Counted from the first letter of the stretch, positions 26,330 to 35,084 are shown. The stretch is 64,000 nucleotides of DNA from Scalindua_A sp046757465 (GCA_046757465.1 JBHHYH010000001.1:1-64000); one strand, 5' to 3'. Notes: generated by a model not told the origin, from the sequence alone. Made by a program: numbers and translations.

Positions 26330-26809
26330 ATGTTTGTAGATAACATTGGGGAGAAGCTAAAAATCGCCAGGGAGATAGTCAAGGATCCAGAACACTTTCT
26401 TATAAGCAAGTATTATGGATTAGGTGTACCGAAGGGCTTTCGCGTAGATTTATTTGCTGCAAAGAAGTTCAAGTTAATTTGTCATAATCTCAAACAGTTT
26501 GATATAAGGTTTGGAAGTGAGAAAATGACAAGCACAACTCCTGTCAAAAAACTAAGGGAAGTTATTTCAAGCCATTCATTAGCAAGATGTCCAAAGAAGG
26601 TTTTTTGCCCATACTGCGAAAAACTCGTCATTCCGAAGAGGCTTCATAAATTAGATTTTGGAGATTTTGTACTTTTCCTGCTCACGGCAGGATTATGGGC
26701 AATCTTTCTTTTTGCCATGTATCTCTTCATCAGGAGATGTCCTGTTTGTAATTACAGCCTGAGAGGCTTTAAACCTCTTTCAAAAGAAGATGGGACAATA
26801 GATAATTGA
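26330..26809 (+). CDS. Membrane protein with split zinc-ribbon (LITAF-like arrangement)
   Basis: A 159-residue hypothetical. A soluble N-terminal region (1-85) is followed by FCPYCEKLV, then a hydrophobic stretch of about 28 residues (FGDFVLFLLTAGLWAIFLFA) and RCPVCNYSLRGF. Two CPxC knuckles flanking a membrane-inserted hydrophobic segment is the arrangement seen in LITAF-type zinc domains, which bind zinc at the membrane surface. Whether the homology is real cannot be decided by eye. ATG 26330 lacks a strong ribosome site. It is the last plus-strand gene before the convergent amt3. Confidence 0.55.
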   Translation: MFVDNIGEKLKIAREIVKDPEHFLISKYYGLGVPKGFRVDLFAAKKFKLICHNLKQFDIRFGSEKMTSTTPVKKLREVISSHSLARCPKKVFCPYCEKLVIPKRLHKLDFGDFVLFLLTAGLWAIFLFAMYLFIRRCPVCNYSLRGFKPLSKEDGTIDN

Positions 26810-26832
26810 CGATTGACAATTTCTAATTGACG

Positions 26833-26877
26833 AAAAAAACAAGGCGCTGCCTATTATAAAACATAGACAACGCCTTG
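26833..26877 (-). terminator. Rho-independent terminator after amt3 (minus strand)
   Basis: On the minus strand, CAAGGCGTTGTCTAT pairs with ATAGGCAGCGCCTTG (few mismatches) and is followed by seven Ts. It lies 56 bases beyond the amt3 stop codon. Confidence 0.85.
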
Positions 26878-26932
26878 CACTTTACAACTCGACCTTACCG
26901 TCACGTCTTTGATCAAGATGACCAAAGGGTCA

Positions 26933-28267
26933 TTATTCCTTCAGTGTGCCTACGGCTTCTAATTCTAAGTGATAACCAACCTCACCGTGTTGAGACAGGT
27001 CAAGTCCGGTAGTCTCTTCTTCGTCAGTGGTCCTTAACCCTATAGTGTATTTAATAATCAGTCCAATGATTATGGTCACACTAAAGCAGTATACCCATGT
27101 AGCCGAGAGACCACAACACTGTTTACCCAATTGAGCAAGGCCTTCCATATCCCATCCGATAAAGAAACCATTTACACCATCAGGGCCCATTACCATCTTG
27201 GTACAATAAAGCCCGGTGGCGAATGCACCAATCGTTCCACCAATTCCATGCACTCCAACAACGTCCAATGCATCATCATAACCGAAGGCTTCCTTCATTT
27301 TAACACATGCATAGAAACATCCAACCCCGCACATGATTCCAATCTGCACAGCGCCCAGAGGGCCAACAAAACCGGATGCCGGTGTTATGGCAACCAGACC
27401 AGCGACGGCTCCTGAACAAGCTCCAAGGAGTGTCGGTTTACCTCTATGTGCCCATTCACAGAAATTCCAGACAAGGGCTGCGGTGGCTGTAGCAGTATTC
27501 GTTATCACAAACGCAAATGCTGCCCTACCATCAGCGGCCAATTCGCTCCCACCATTAAAACCGAACCAACCGAACCAGAGCAAGGCGGCCCCAATACAGA
27601 CTAGCGGGAGGTTACACGGTGGCCTTATATTTTGCGCTTTACGTCTCCCAAGTAATAAAACCAGGGCAAGAGCAGCGGCGCCTGAGTTTATGTGCACAAC
27701 CGTTCCACCTGCAAAGTCGAGTATTCCCCAGTTGCCGGCCCATCCGCCACCCCATACCCAATGACATATAGGATCATATACGGCAGTTGCCCACAGAACG
27801 AGAAAGAGCATGACTGCACTAAACTTCATACGCCCTTCGACTGCGCCCATTATGAGCGCCGGTGTGATAAAGGCAAACGTACACTGGAATATCACAAACG
27901 TATACTCAGATAATGTGCCAGAGAGTGAATCGGGCGTGATGCCGCTCAGACCTGCCACACTAAGACCACCAATAAAACCTCCATGGTCAGCTCCTGCAAA
28001 GCCTAGACTGTAACCCCAGAATACCCATTGGACACTAATGATGCATATAGTAATCCAGCACATCCAGACCATATTAACAACATTTTTTGCGGAAGACATC
28101 CCACCGTAAAAGAAACAGAGCCCCGGAGTCATGATGAAAACTAAGGCCGAAGCAGCGAGTATCCAGGAATTATCGCCTGTATCAAGAGCGTCTTCAGCCC
28201 ATGCCGTAGAAGATGCGATCATCATCAGGATAAACATCAATATAAATAGATAACTGAATTTTTTCAT
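26933..28267 (-). CDS. amt: Ammonium transporter Amt (copy 3)
   Basis: A 444-residue Amt of the classical AmtB-like clade: signal peptide (to about AWAEDALD), FIMTPGLCFFYGGMSSAKNV helix, WHWVWG region, DFAGGTVVHINSG and GVHGIGGTIGAF twin-His motifs, and a C-terminal GLDLSQHGEVGYH tail that contacts PII. It differs from copies 1 and 2 in the second helix. A clear ribosome site (AAAGGAGG) precedes ATG 28267. It is preceded by glnK2 on the same strand, the canonical glnK-amtB order. Confidence 0.96.
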   Translation of the reverse strand: MKKFSYLFILMFILMMIASSTAWAEDALDTGDNSWILAASALVFIMTPGLCFFYGGMSSAKNVVNMVWMCWITICIISVQWVFWGYSLGFAGADHGGFIGGLSVAGLSGITPDSLSGTLSEYTFVIFQCTFAFITPALIMGAVEGRMKFSAVMLFLVLWATAVYDPICHWVWGGGWAGNWGILDFAGGTVVHINSGAAALALVLLLGRRKAQNIRPPCNLPLVCIGAALLWFGWFGFNGGSELAADGRAAFAFVITNTATATAALVWNFCEWAHRGKPTLLGACSGAVAGLVAITPASGFVGPLGAVQIGIMCGVGCFYACVKMKEAFGYDDALDVVGVHGIGGTIGAFATGLYCTKMVMGPDGVNGFFIGWDMEGLAQLGKQCCGLSATWVYCFSVTIIIGLIIKYTIGLRTTDEEETTGLDLSQHGEVGYHLELEAVGTLKE

Positions 28268-28350
28268 TCGCTTAACCTCCTTTTATTTTTAAGTTCTTTT
28301 TTTTCTTCATTTTTCGAAGATTCGTGTTGGCCTGATACAAGTGAATTAAT

Positions 28351-28689
28351 CTAGATTGCCTTTATTCCTCTTTCGCCTGTCCTTATTCGTATAGCATCGT
28401 CAACGCTAGACACAAATATCTTACCATCGCCGATACTGCCAGTCTTAGCTGTCTCTACAATAGTATCGGTTATCGTCTTTACATCTTTATCGTCAACAAT
28501 TGCTTCGATTTTGATCTTTGATATCAAATCTACGGCATACTGTCTGCCACGATAAACTTCAGTAATACCCTTCTGTGTGCCGTGACCTTTAACCTCTGTG
28601 ACTGTCATACCCGCCACGCCTGCAGCTTTTAAGGCCTCCTTAACAGCGCCTAGTTTTTCATCTCTAATAATTGCTTCAATTTTTTTCAT
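28351..28689 (-). CDS. glnK: Nitrogen regulatory protein PII (GlnK-type, copy 2)
   Basis: A 112-residue PII with Tyr51 conserved (RGRQYAVDLISKIK), GHGTQKG, TGSIGDGKIF and RIRTGE. The ATG at 28689 is 8 bases after GGAGG; a GTG nine bases earlier is inside the ribosome site. It is predicted to regulate amt3, 83 bases downstream. It differs from copy 1 mainly in the B-loop-proximal half, consistent with a distinct partner. A structured leader (28804-28849) lies upstream. Confidence 0.96.
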   Translation of the reverse strand: MKKIEAIIRDEKLGAVKEALKAAGVAGMTVTEVKGHGTQKGITEVYRGRQYAVDLISKIKIEAIVDDKDVKTITDTIVETAKTGSIGDGKIFVSSVDDAIRIRTGERGIKAI

Positions 28690-28803
28690 TAAAGTCACCT
28701 CCTATTAACCATTAAAAAGACAAAAATATGTGTTTACCGTATAACTATTAAATTGCACCTCCTTTCTTTTTGCTCATTATACCAACCATCTTCCATCTGA
28801 AAT

Positions 28804-28849
28804 CTATCCGAATAACCTTTTGCGGAGGGAGGGGGCCGCAATCGGATAG
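28804..28849 (-). promoter_or_regulatory. Hairpin in the glnK2-amt3 leader
   Basis: In the minus-strand transcript, CTATCCGA pairs with TCGGATAG and, inside it, TTGCGG pairs with CCGCAA. There is a pyrimidine 10-base loop and an 8-base one-sided bulge (AAGGTTAT). It lies about 115 bases before the glnK2 start. Between it and the gene is a strong ribosome-site-like AAAGGAGGTG with no start codon after it. It matches no riboswitch I recognise. Confidence 0.45.
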
Positions 28850-28920
28850 GTAGCATATATAGGTACTTTAACTTTGAAAGAAAAGCATAATATTTCCCTT
28901 TAACGTCAAGAAATTGTATA

Positions 28921-28961
28921 AAAAAAACCGTATCCCATACTTAAAAATGTGGTAATACGGC
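28921..28961 (-). terminator. Terminator-like hairpin, minus strand, with no gene upstream
   Basis: On the minus strand CCGTAT...ACCACAT pairs with ATG.GG.ATACGG and is followed by eight Ts. It would end transcripts coming leftward from the 29 kb gap, shielding the glnK2 promoter region. Confidence 0.5.
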
Positions 28962-29280
28962 TTTATGACTTATGCTTTGGAGGAATAAATTATGCTTTAT
29001 TCGGCCTTTTAACAAAGAAAACAGCTTACAAAGAAAGCCTTTATTTTTCGTGGAGGAGATGTTTTTTTTATAGTCGAAACTAAGTAGTTCATAGCGTTTA
29101 AGCTCGTAACTTTTTTTAGACTCGTTTAAGACGTTGAATACAAGGAAGAGTATAGAGATACAAACATAATGGATACGAAAGTCCGTCTGGGAATAACACT
29201 TTTTAGTAGCTCTATAAACTTTGTGCGTTGATATACAAGCTGAATTAGTAAGGATGAGATGTACTCCTCTATGTTCTTTT

Positions 29281-29370
29281 GTGGTAGAGTTACAAGATTT
29301 TATTAATTATTTGATAAATTACAACAGAAATTTTCGATCAAGTGCTTTAAGAGCAGAAATTCTCTGTTAA
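29281..29370 (+). pseudogene. Possible transposase C-terminal remnant
   Basis: The frame from 29281 translates to VVELQDFINYLINYNRN then FRSSALRAEILC and a stop. This recalls the ELxxxIxxFIxYYNxxR end of IS-family DDE transposases. Upstream sequence is interrupted by stops. Similarity is weak and judged by eye only. Confidence 0.2.
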
Positions 29371-29655
29371 GTAAGTTCAAAATGCAATGGATGTACCAAA
29401 ACTTACAGCAATAAAAAATTGTAACGGTAAAATCTATAAATACAAATACTTATAATGGAAAACAAAATATTTACAACATTCCTTTAAACTATTTAAATTT
29501 GGCGCAAATCTGCCAGACAGAAGATGTGTTTTGCTTAAGGCCACGTTATTACTGTACTTACAATAGGAGCGCAGGAAAATGGTAACTGCGCAATGTTTTA
29601 GCCGTTTCTTTTATTATTTTTAAAAGGAATTCGAAAGTTTCATATTACTATTAGG

Positions 29656-29811
29656 ATGGAGAACTTGATTAGGGAAAACGTTTTCAGATTAGATGATAAC
29701 TGTATTATAAATCAAATGGAAAGTCTCTATGTTGACGGGGATTTGAAAAAGATGGATGGAATTTGTCGTGGTCCTGGAAGATCAGGGGCATCTCTTTATA
29801 GTTATTGGTAA
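29656..29811 (+). CDS. Candidate small ORF (51 aa)
   Basis: An ATG-started frame of 51 codons, MENLIRENVFRLDDNCIINQ to a GRSGASLYSYW end. No strong ribosome site. Amino-acid composition is plausible for a soluble protein but there is no recognised family; it may be part of the decayed sequence around it. Confidence 0.2.
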   Translation: MENLIRENVFRLDDNCIINQMESLYVDGDLKKMDGICRGPGRSGASLYSYW

Positions 29812-29981
29812 ACAATGATATGGACACCAATTATTCGAATAAAAATTGGTATAAATGATACGAATTTGCGTGATTTTATTTAAGTTGATTTTCGTATATG
29901 ATATGATAAATTATACCAAATCTAGGCTTACGTTAAAAAGAGCGTAACTGGAGGCCGATTAAGAGTACGGGGATAGGAGCC

Positions 29982-31472
29982 ATGAAAACAACATTTATTG
30001 TTAGAATTTGCCTTATCTGTCTTATCCTTGTAGCTGCAGCATTTATAGCATTAAAGGCGACCGTTTGGAAAGGTCAACCTGATAGCCATTTCAAGGAACT
30101 TAAAAAAGATATAAAATCCTATAAACCAGGAAGCAATAGTGCCTATAAAAGAGAGCAAAAGATTGAAGGTGCAACTAAGCCCTATTCCAGGATTGGAAGA
30201 AGGGATTATGAGGCAGTACCTGTTGAAATAACTAGGGTAGAAAAAAGAGATATAGAGATTTTTTTAGTAAACAACTCTACGCTTGAACCTGAGAAACAAG
30301 TTGACATTTTGGCAAAAGCCTCTGGCATTGTAAAAGACATCTTGGTAGAGGAGGGTGATTATGTAGAATCACAGAAAATCCTTGCAAAACTTGATGATGA
30401 AGAAATACTTTTAGAACTTAAGGAGGCCAAGGTAAGAAAAGAAAATGCGGAAATGGTTTATAAACGGTCTCTTGAGACCTTTAAAGATAATATTATAAGC
30501 GAAGAAGAAGTCGAAGATAAAAAACTTCAGTTTGACACGGCTTTGGTTGAACTGGAAAGAAAACGTTTGGAGTATAAATATACTACAATAGAATCTCCAA
30601 TTGATGGCGTGATTGTAGATCGAAGTATTGAAAAAGGCGATAACGTCAAAAGGGATCAAATGGTTTTTAAGGTGGCAGATTTTGATCCGATACTGGCCAG
30701 AATATATGTGCCTGAAAGGGACTTAAACAAGATAGAAGAGGGTCAAACAGCTAGAATTATTTCAGAGTTCTTACCTGAAGTGGAATTCAAGGGGAAGGTA
30801 AAGATGATAAGCCCTGTTGTTGATCCTGAAAGTGGTACAGTGAAGGTTACAATAGAAATTGCCGGCTTAATGAGGGGAGTTCTGAGGCCGGGGATATTTG
30901 TCTCTGTTTATACAATCGTAGGCCAACATCAAGATGTGCTTGTCATACCTAAAAAAGCATTGATTTTGGAAGCAGAAGCCGATGAGGTTTTTGTTATAAG
31001 GGATTTTATTGTTATTAATGTGGATGCAGTTGAGATTGAAAAGTTAGATATCGGTGATAGTGTTGTATGCAAACAAAAAAAAACTGCAGATGTTGATTAT
31101 ACTACTTATGGAAAGATAGTTGATATTTCCAGAAGCCTTGATGGCAAGATGCCTACTGCTATAACAATAGAAACTACTGATGTTGTTGATATGAGAACAA
31201 ATGAGAAGTTCGATACCGTATCTTTTTATAATGGCAAGAACATTCTGGTATTGCAAATTAAGGATATTGCTTTTGGCGTGGAAACGAAAGCATTTAAAAC
31301 GAGGGTTACACTTGGCTTTAGGGAAGGGAATAATGTTGAAGTATTGAATGGACTTAAAGAAGGTGATAGGGTTATTACTGTTGGGCAAAATGATGTTGGC
31401 CACGGAGCAAATGTAATAATTGTTAGTGAAGAAAAAGAAATAGAAGAAACAACAAAAGTTAAAAAAACATAG
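29982..31472 (+). CDS. HlyD/RND-type periplasmic adaptor (membrane fusion protein)
   Basis: A 496-residue adaptor. An N-terminal membrane helix (about 7-28) is followed by a lipoyl-like half motif (VDILAKASGIVKDILVEEGD, about 106-125), a helical hairpin (about 145-190), a second lipoyl half (YTTIESPIDGVIVDRSIEKG), beta-barrel and membrane-proximal domains. The C-terminal part is longer than in simple MFPs. Such proteins bridge an inner-membrane pump and an outer-membrane channel. No RND, ABC or TolC-like gene is adjacent; the next gene is plsC. ATG 29982 follows GGGATAGGAG. Confidence 0.85.
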   Translation: MKTTFIVRICLICLILVAAAFIALKATVWKGQPDSHFKELKKDIKSYKPGSNSAYKREQKIEGATKPYSRIGRRDYEAVPVEITRVEKRDIEIFLVNNSTLEPEKQVDILAKASGIVKDILVEEGDYVESQKILAKLDDEEILLELKEAKVRKENAEMVYKRSLETFKDNIISEEEVEDKKLQFDTALVELERKRLEYKYTTIESPIDGVIVDRSIEKGDNVKRDQMVFKVADFDPILARIYVPERDLNKIEEGQTARIISEFLPEVEFKGKVKMISPVVDPESGTVKVTIEIAGLMRGVLRPGIFVSVYTIVGQHQDVLVIPKKALILEAEADEVFVIRDFIVINVDAVEIEKLDIGDSVVCKQKKTADVDYTTYGKIVDISRSLDGKMPTAITIETTDVVDMRTNEKFDTVSFYNGKNILVLQIKDIAFGVETKAFKTRVTLGFREGNNVEVLNGLKEGDRVITVGQNDVGHGANVIIVSEEKEIEETTKVKKT

Positions 31473-31533
31473 TTTTTCGTATTAAATATACTTTACTGTA
31501 GAAATAGGTGAGATATTCTTTAAAAGGATTTAG

Positions 31534-32271
31534 ATGAAGAAGATTATTCAGGTTTTTTATTCTATATATGCGTGGCTCATAAGTATTTTAATATGGTGTA
31601 TTGGTTATCTTGTTGCTGTTTTTTCTACGATTGGTATTAAGGACAAAGAGGGTAAATATAACTCTATAGAACGTGCTTTTACAAAAATTACCTTCAGGTT
31701 TATGGGAATAAATTTAAATATAAAGGGCCTGGAGAATATTCCGGACAAGGAACCTGTAATATTTGTCTCGAATCATCAGAGCGTTCTAGACATAAAGCTT
31801 TCTATAGCTGCTATACCCAAAAATTTCAGTTTTATTTCTAAGGAAGTTGTTTTTAAAATACCTATACTTGGTAAGTATATGAGGACTTCAGGTCATATTG
31901 GTATTCGTAGAAATGACGAGAGATATGCATATGGAACATTGAAAGAAGTCATACGAAAACTTGACGGTGGTAAATCAATAGTCTTCTTTCCTGAAGGTAC
32001 AAGAAGTATCAATGGTAAACTCGGAAGTTTTAAGAGGGGTATTTCAATGGTTATTCTAAGGTCAGGTAGAAAAGTGATTCCAACAGCTATTATAGGAAGC
32101 GGAGGTTTCTTACCCAAAAATAGTTTTCTTGGTAGTCTCGAAAACAGAGATATCAGAGTTGAGTTTGGTAAACCATTGGAATTTCCGAAAGTTGAGAAAG
32201 AGAATAAAGAGCAATCAAAAGATGTGATGGAGAAAATAAGATCTGAAGTCTCAAAACTTCTTTATAATTGA
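31534..32271 (+). CDS. plsC: 1-acyl-sn-glycerol-3-phosphate acyltransferase
   Basis: A 245-residue lysophosphatidate acyltransferase, which makes phosphatidic acid at the inner membrane. NHQSVLD is the catalytic HX4D motif (about residue 79), and FPEGTRS (about 152) is the substrate-binding motif. An N-terminal hydrophobic segment (about 8-32) anchors it. It starts 61 bases after the adaptor gene, with a small Cys-rich gene 11 bases downstream. Confidence 0.93.
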   Translation: MKKIIQVFYSIYAWLISILIWCIGYLVAVFSTIGIKDKEGKYNSIERAFTKITFRFMGINLNIKGLENIPDKEPVIFVSNHQSVLDIKLSIAAIPKNFSFISKEVVFKIPILGKYMRTSGHIGIRRNDERYAYGTLKEVIRKLDGGKSIVFFPEGTRSINGKLGSFKRGISMVILRSGRKVIPTAIIGSGGFLPKNSFLGSLENRDIRVEFGKPLEFPKVEKENKEQSKDVMEKIRSEVSKLLYN

Positions 32272-32282
32272 GAGGAGAAACA

Positions 32283-32516
32283 ATGTGTGATTTAGGAGGA
32301 GATATTAGTTGTGACTTGGGCACGTGGCAATGTGCCTGCTGCGGTAGAGGTATCAACGATCTCGACGTAAAGGCAGGAAAATTAGAAGGGCTGTGTGATA
32401 TCGGTATATGTAGTTCATGTCGTAACAAACCAGATGAGTGGATTGATTTCGTACAGAGTGAATGGGATACAGGAACATGTGATTTGTGCAATTCGCCTTG
32501 TGAACTGAAACGTTAA
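32283..32516 (+). CDS. Small cysteine-rich (zinc-binding-like) protein
   Basis: A 77-residue acidic protein starting at ATG 32283, seven bases after AGAGGAG. Cysteines are arranged as CACC, CDIGICSSC and CDLCNSPC, giving about four pairs that could form two small zinc or metal-binding knuckles. No membrane segment or known family recognised. The close spacing to plsC suggests one operon. Confidence 0.6.
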   Translation: MCDLGGDISCDLGTWQCACCGRGINDLDVKAGKLEGLCDIGICSSCRNKPDEWIDFVQSEWDTGTCDLCNSPCELKR

Positions 32517-32582
32517 GCATCATGTATGTCATGATTTTTAGTTTTGTACTAAATGACGTAGTATAGTTTTTTTGATTAAAGA

Positions 32583-32864
32583 ATGAGTACTCAACAAATA
32601 GCCGTAATCATTGCAGCAGGTGTTGCAGTTTGGGTTTATATAGACGCAAAAAAGACAGGATATAGTACAGCTGCAGCTTTAGGATGGCTTTCAGGTGTAT
32701 TTTTGCTACTGATAGTGTTTCTGCCTGTTTACTTAATAATGAAAGCGAGACGTGCAAGGCTTCCTGAAATATTAACACCCTGTGAATTCTGTGGAAAGCC
32801 CTACAACGGTAATCCAACTTATTGTCCACACTGCGGGCATATGGTTCGTAGGTATAATCCATAG
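32583..32864 (+). CDS. Membrane-anchored zinc-ribbon protein
   Basis: A 93-residue protein: two hydrophobic helices (about 6-20 and 30-58) followed by a short zinc ribbon, PCEFCGKPYN...YCPHCGHMV, with two CxxC pairs. It probably sits in the inner membrane with the ribbon in the cytoplasm. The start ATG has little ribosome-site sequence. It lies 3 bases ahead of the yqeY gene, so coupled expression is likely. Function unknown. Confidence 0.65.
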   Translation: MSTQQIAVIIAAGVAVWVYIDAKKTGYSTAAALGWLSGVFLLLIVFLPVYLIMKARRARLPEILTPCEFCGKPYNGNPTYCPHCGHMVRRYNP

Positions 32865-32867
32865 GCT

Positions 32868-33296
32868 ATGAAAGATCGAATAACAAAAGAATTAAAAAAT
32901 GCGATGAAATCTCAGGATAAATTAAGAATGTCTGTGCTGAGGATGTTATTGGCTGACATTACGAATATGGAGAAATCTGGAAAAGATTTTGAGTGTACAG
33001 ATGTGGTAAAAGGATATGCAAAGAAATTGGGGAAGACAATTGAAGAATATAAACGCCTGCATGTGCAGGATAGGGTAAACTCATGCATCGCAGAGTTAGC
33101 TATTGTTGAAGAGTTTCTCCCAAAGCAAATGTCTGATGAGGAACTTGAGAAGGTTGTAGCAGAAATTATAGAATCGCAAAAACCTACGGATATTGGATCA
33201 GCAATGAAGATTATTATGAGTAAATATAAAGGTGTTATTGATGGCAAAAAGGTTCAGACTTTAGTAAGGAACATGCTTTTAAAGAAGAATAGTTAG
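32868..33296 (+). CDS. yqeY: GatB/YqeY domain protein
   Basis: A 142-residue YqeY-family protein, the length of stand-alone members. It shows KDRITKELKNAMKSQDKLRMSVLRML at the start, then the EEFLPKQMSDEELEKVV and DIGSAMKIIM...GVIDGK segments typical of the family. The domain resembles the tail of GatB, which contacts tRNA in the amidotransferase. The cellular role of free YqeY is not established. Last gene of the plus-strand run; nrdJ is convergent 9 bases away. Confidence 0.9.
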   Translation: MKDRITKELKNAMKSQDKLRMSVLRMLLADITNMEKSGKDFECTDVVKGYAKKLGKTIEEYKRLHVQDRVNSCIAELAIVEEFLPKQMSDEELEKVVAEIIESQKPTDIGSAMKIIMSKYKGVIDGKKVQTLVRNMLLKKNS

Positions 33297-33305
33297 GAAT
33301 TATAG

Positions 33306-35084
33306 TTACAAAATCTCGTCGCATGCACATTCTATTGAAAGGGCTTGAGACATACGGCTTTTGTCTCTATAAACGGTTATCCCTTTACATCCATTTTTAT
33401 ATGCTATAAGAAATACTCTTTCTACATCTTCCTTTGTAGAATTTTGAGGGAAGTTTACAGTCTTTGATACTGCATTATCTACGTGTTTTTGAAAGGTAGC
33501 CTGCATCCTGACATGCCACTCTGGAGAGATCTCCCTTGCCGTAACAAACACTCGCTTTACGTCTTCAGGAATATTTTTAATATCTCTTATAGTTCCCTTC
33601 ATTGAAATATCTTTAACGAGAGTTTGAGAATAAAATCCTTTCTCTTTTGAAATTTCTTCGAATAAGTGGTGTAAACCAGATATTTCCTTATTATCCAGGA
33701 TATGATGAACATAGGATAAGGCAAACAGTGGTTCAATACCGCTTGAACAGTTTGCAATTATGCTTAATGTTCCTGTTGGAGCAATCGTTGTCCTTGTTGC
33801 GTTTCTGAGCTTTAATGAACCGGGTTTATTGAGTTTACTTTTCTCAAAATTAGGGAAAACACCTCTTTCCTCAGCAAGCTCTGCTGAAGCAGTATCTGCT
33901 TCTTTAGAAAAAAATTCCATTAATTTATCAGCGATATTTAAAGCATCTGTTGAATTGTAAGGTATACCCATTTTTATAAGCATATCGGCAAAGCCCATAA
34001 CTCCGAGCCCTATCTTTCTATTCCTTGTTGTCACCCTGGTAATATCAATAAGTGGAAATCTGTTCATGTCTATAACATTGTCTAAAAAATGCACACCAAG
34101 CTTTATCGTATCCGATAGTTTTTGCCAATTGATTTTATAATTACCATCATCCATGACCAGTATTTTGGTCAGGTTAATCGAGCCAAGCACACAAGATTCA
34201 AAGGGCAAAAGAGGTTGTTCGCCACATGGATTCGTACTCTCAATTTCCCCGATATCTGGTGTAGGATTTGAGTCGTTAATCTTATCTATAAATAAAACAC
34301 CAGGTTCACCATTCTTCCAGGCTGCATATGTAAGCTTATCAAAAACCTCTCTTGCGTATAGTTGCCTTACTACCATGCCTGTTCGTGGATTAACTAGAGA
34401 ATACTTTCGATTTTTCTCTAACGCCTTCATAAATTCGTCAGTGATAGAAACGGAGATATTGAAATTAATTAAATTTCCTTCCCTATCTTTAGCACTGATA
34501 AAGTCAAGAATGTCAGGATGATCAACCCTTAATATGGCCATATTTGCCCCACGCCTAAAACCACCTTGGTTAATGGCTTCAGTAGCTTCGTTAAATACCT
34601 TCATGAACGATATTGGACCACTTGCCCTTCCTCCTGAAGTGCTTACAAGATCGTTTCTGTGTCTTATATTCGAAAAGGAAAATCCTGTACCGCCACCGCT
34701 TTGGTGAATCAATGCGGCGTGTTTAACAGCATCAAAGATGCTTTCTATTGAATCCTCAACTGGTAGCACAAAACAAGCGGCTAGTTGCTGAAATTCTCTG
34801 CCTGCATTCATGAGTGTAGGAGAATTCGGCAAAAACTCTAGGTTTGACATTGCATCATAAAACCGATTTTCTATGCGTGCAGTATTTATTGTATTATTAT
34901 ATTTGGCATCGGCGGATGCGATGTTTCTGGCAATACGACGAAACATTTCCTCTAGTGTTTCGACAATTTCGCCCTTTTCATTCTTTCTTAAATATCTTTC
35001 TTCAAGGACTACTTTTGATTTAGAAGAAATTTTTATACCACAAGTTTTTGGAAAGGATTGTTTTGACATCTTTCTATAAACCAT
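33306..35084 (-). CDS. nrdJ: Adenosylcobalamin-dependent (class II) ribonucleotide reductase
   Basis: A 592-residue class II RNR that makes deoxyribonucleotides with adenosylcobalamin as radical source and needs no oxygen. Seen: ESTNPCGEQPLLPFESC with the active-site cysteine, GGGTGFSFSNIR, APTGTLSIIANCSSGIEP, and a C-terminal ECACDEIL where a cysteine pair can receive electrons. No class I beta subunit is present. It may start at ATG 35084 or at an ATG six codons later. It is divergent from a glutaredoxin-like gene that could supply reductant. B12 dependence fits cobU/cobS elsewhere in the window. Confidence 0.92.
   Translation of the reverse strand: MVYRKMSKQSFPKTCGIKISSKSKVVLEERYLRKNEKGEIVETLEEMFRRIARNIASADAKYNNTINTARIENRFYDAMSNLEFLPNSPTLMNAGREFQQLAACFVLPVEDSIESIFDAVKHAALIHQSGGGTGFSFSNIRHRNDLVSTSGGRASGPISFMKVFNEATEAINQGGFRRGANMAILRVDHPDILDFISAKDREGNLINFNISVSITDEFMKALEKNRKYSLVNPRTGMVVRQLYAREVFDKLTYAAWKNGEPGVLFIDKINDSNPTPDIGEIESTNPCGEQPLLPFESCVLGSINLTKILVMDDGNYKINWQKLSDTIKLGVHFLDNVIDMNRFPLIDITRVTTRNRKIGLGVMGFADMLIKMGIPYNSTDALNIADKLMEFFSKEADTASAELAEERGVFPNFEKSKLNKPGSLKLRNATRTTIAPTGTLSIIANCSSGIEPLFALSYVHHILDNKEISGLHHLFEEISKEKGFYSQTLVKDISMKGTIRDIKNIPEDVKRVFVTAREISPEWHVRMQATFQKHVDNAVSKTVNFPQNSTKEDVERVFLIAYKNGCKGITVYRDKSRMSQALSIECACDEIL

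Larger units (their letters stand above)
28962..29981. other. Gene-poor kilobase
   Basis: About 1 kb without a convincing gene in either direction, AT-rich. It contains a short translated stretch resembling the end of a transposase (29281-29370) and a 51-codon open frame (29656-29811). Possibly a decayed mobile element. Confidence 0.4.

Noticed and set aside
21399..28013. Long antisense frames opposite the three amt genes
   Set aside because: They follow the biased codon use of membrane-protein genes on the opposite strand, lack ribosome sites, and overlap certain genes entirely.
28740..28800. Sigma-54 promoter upstream of glnK2 (TTGGTATAATGAGCA)
   Set aside because: The GG and GC dinucleotides are two bases too close for a -24/-12 promoter; the same stretch reads better as a TATAAT -10 box.
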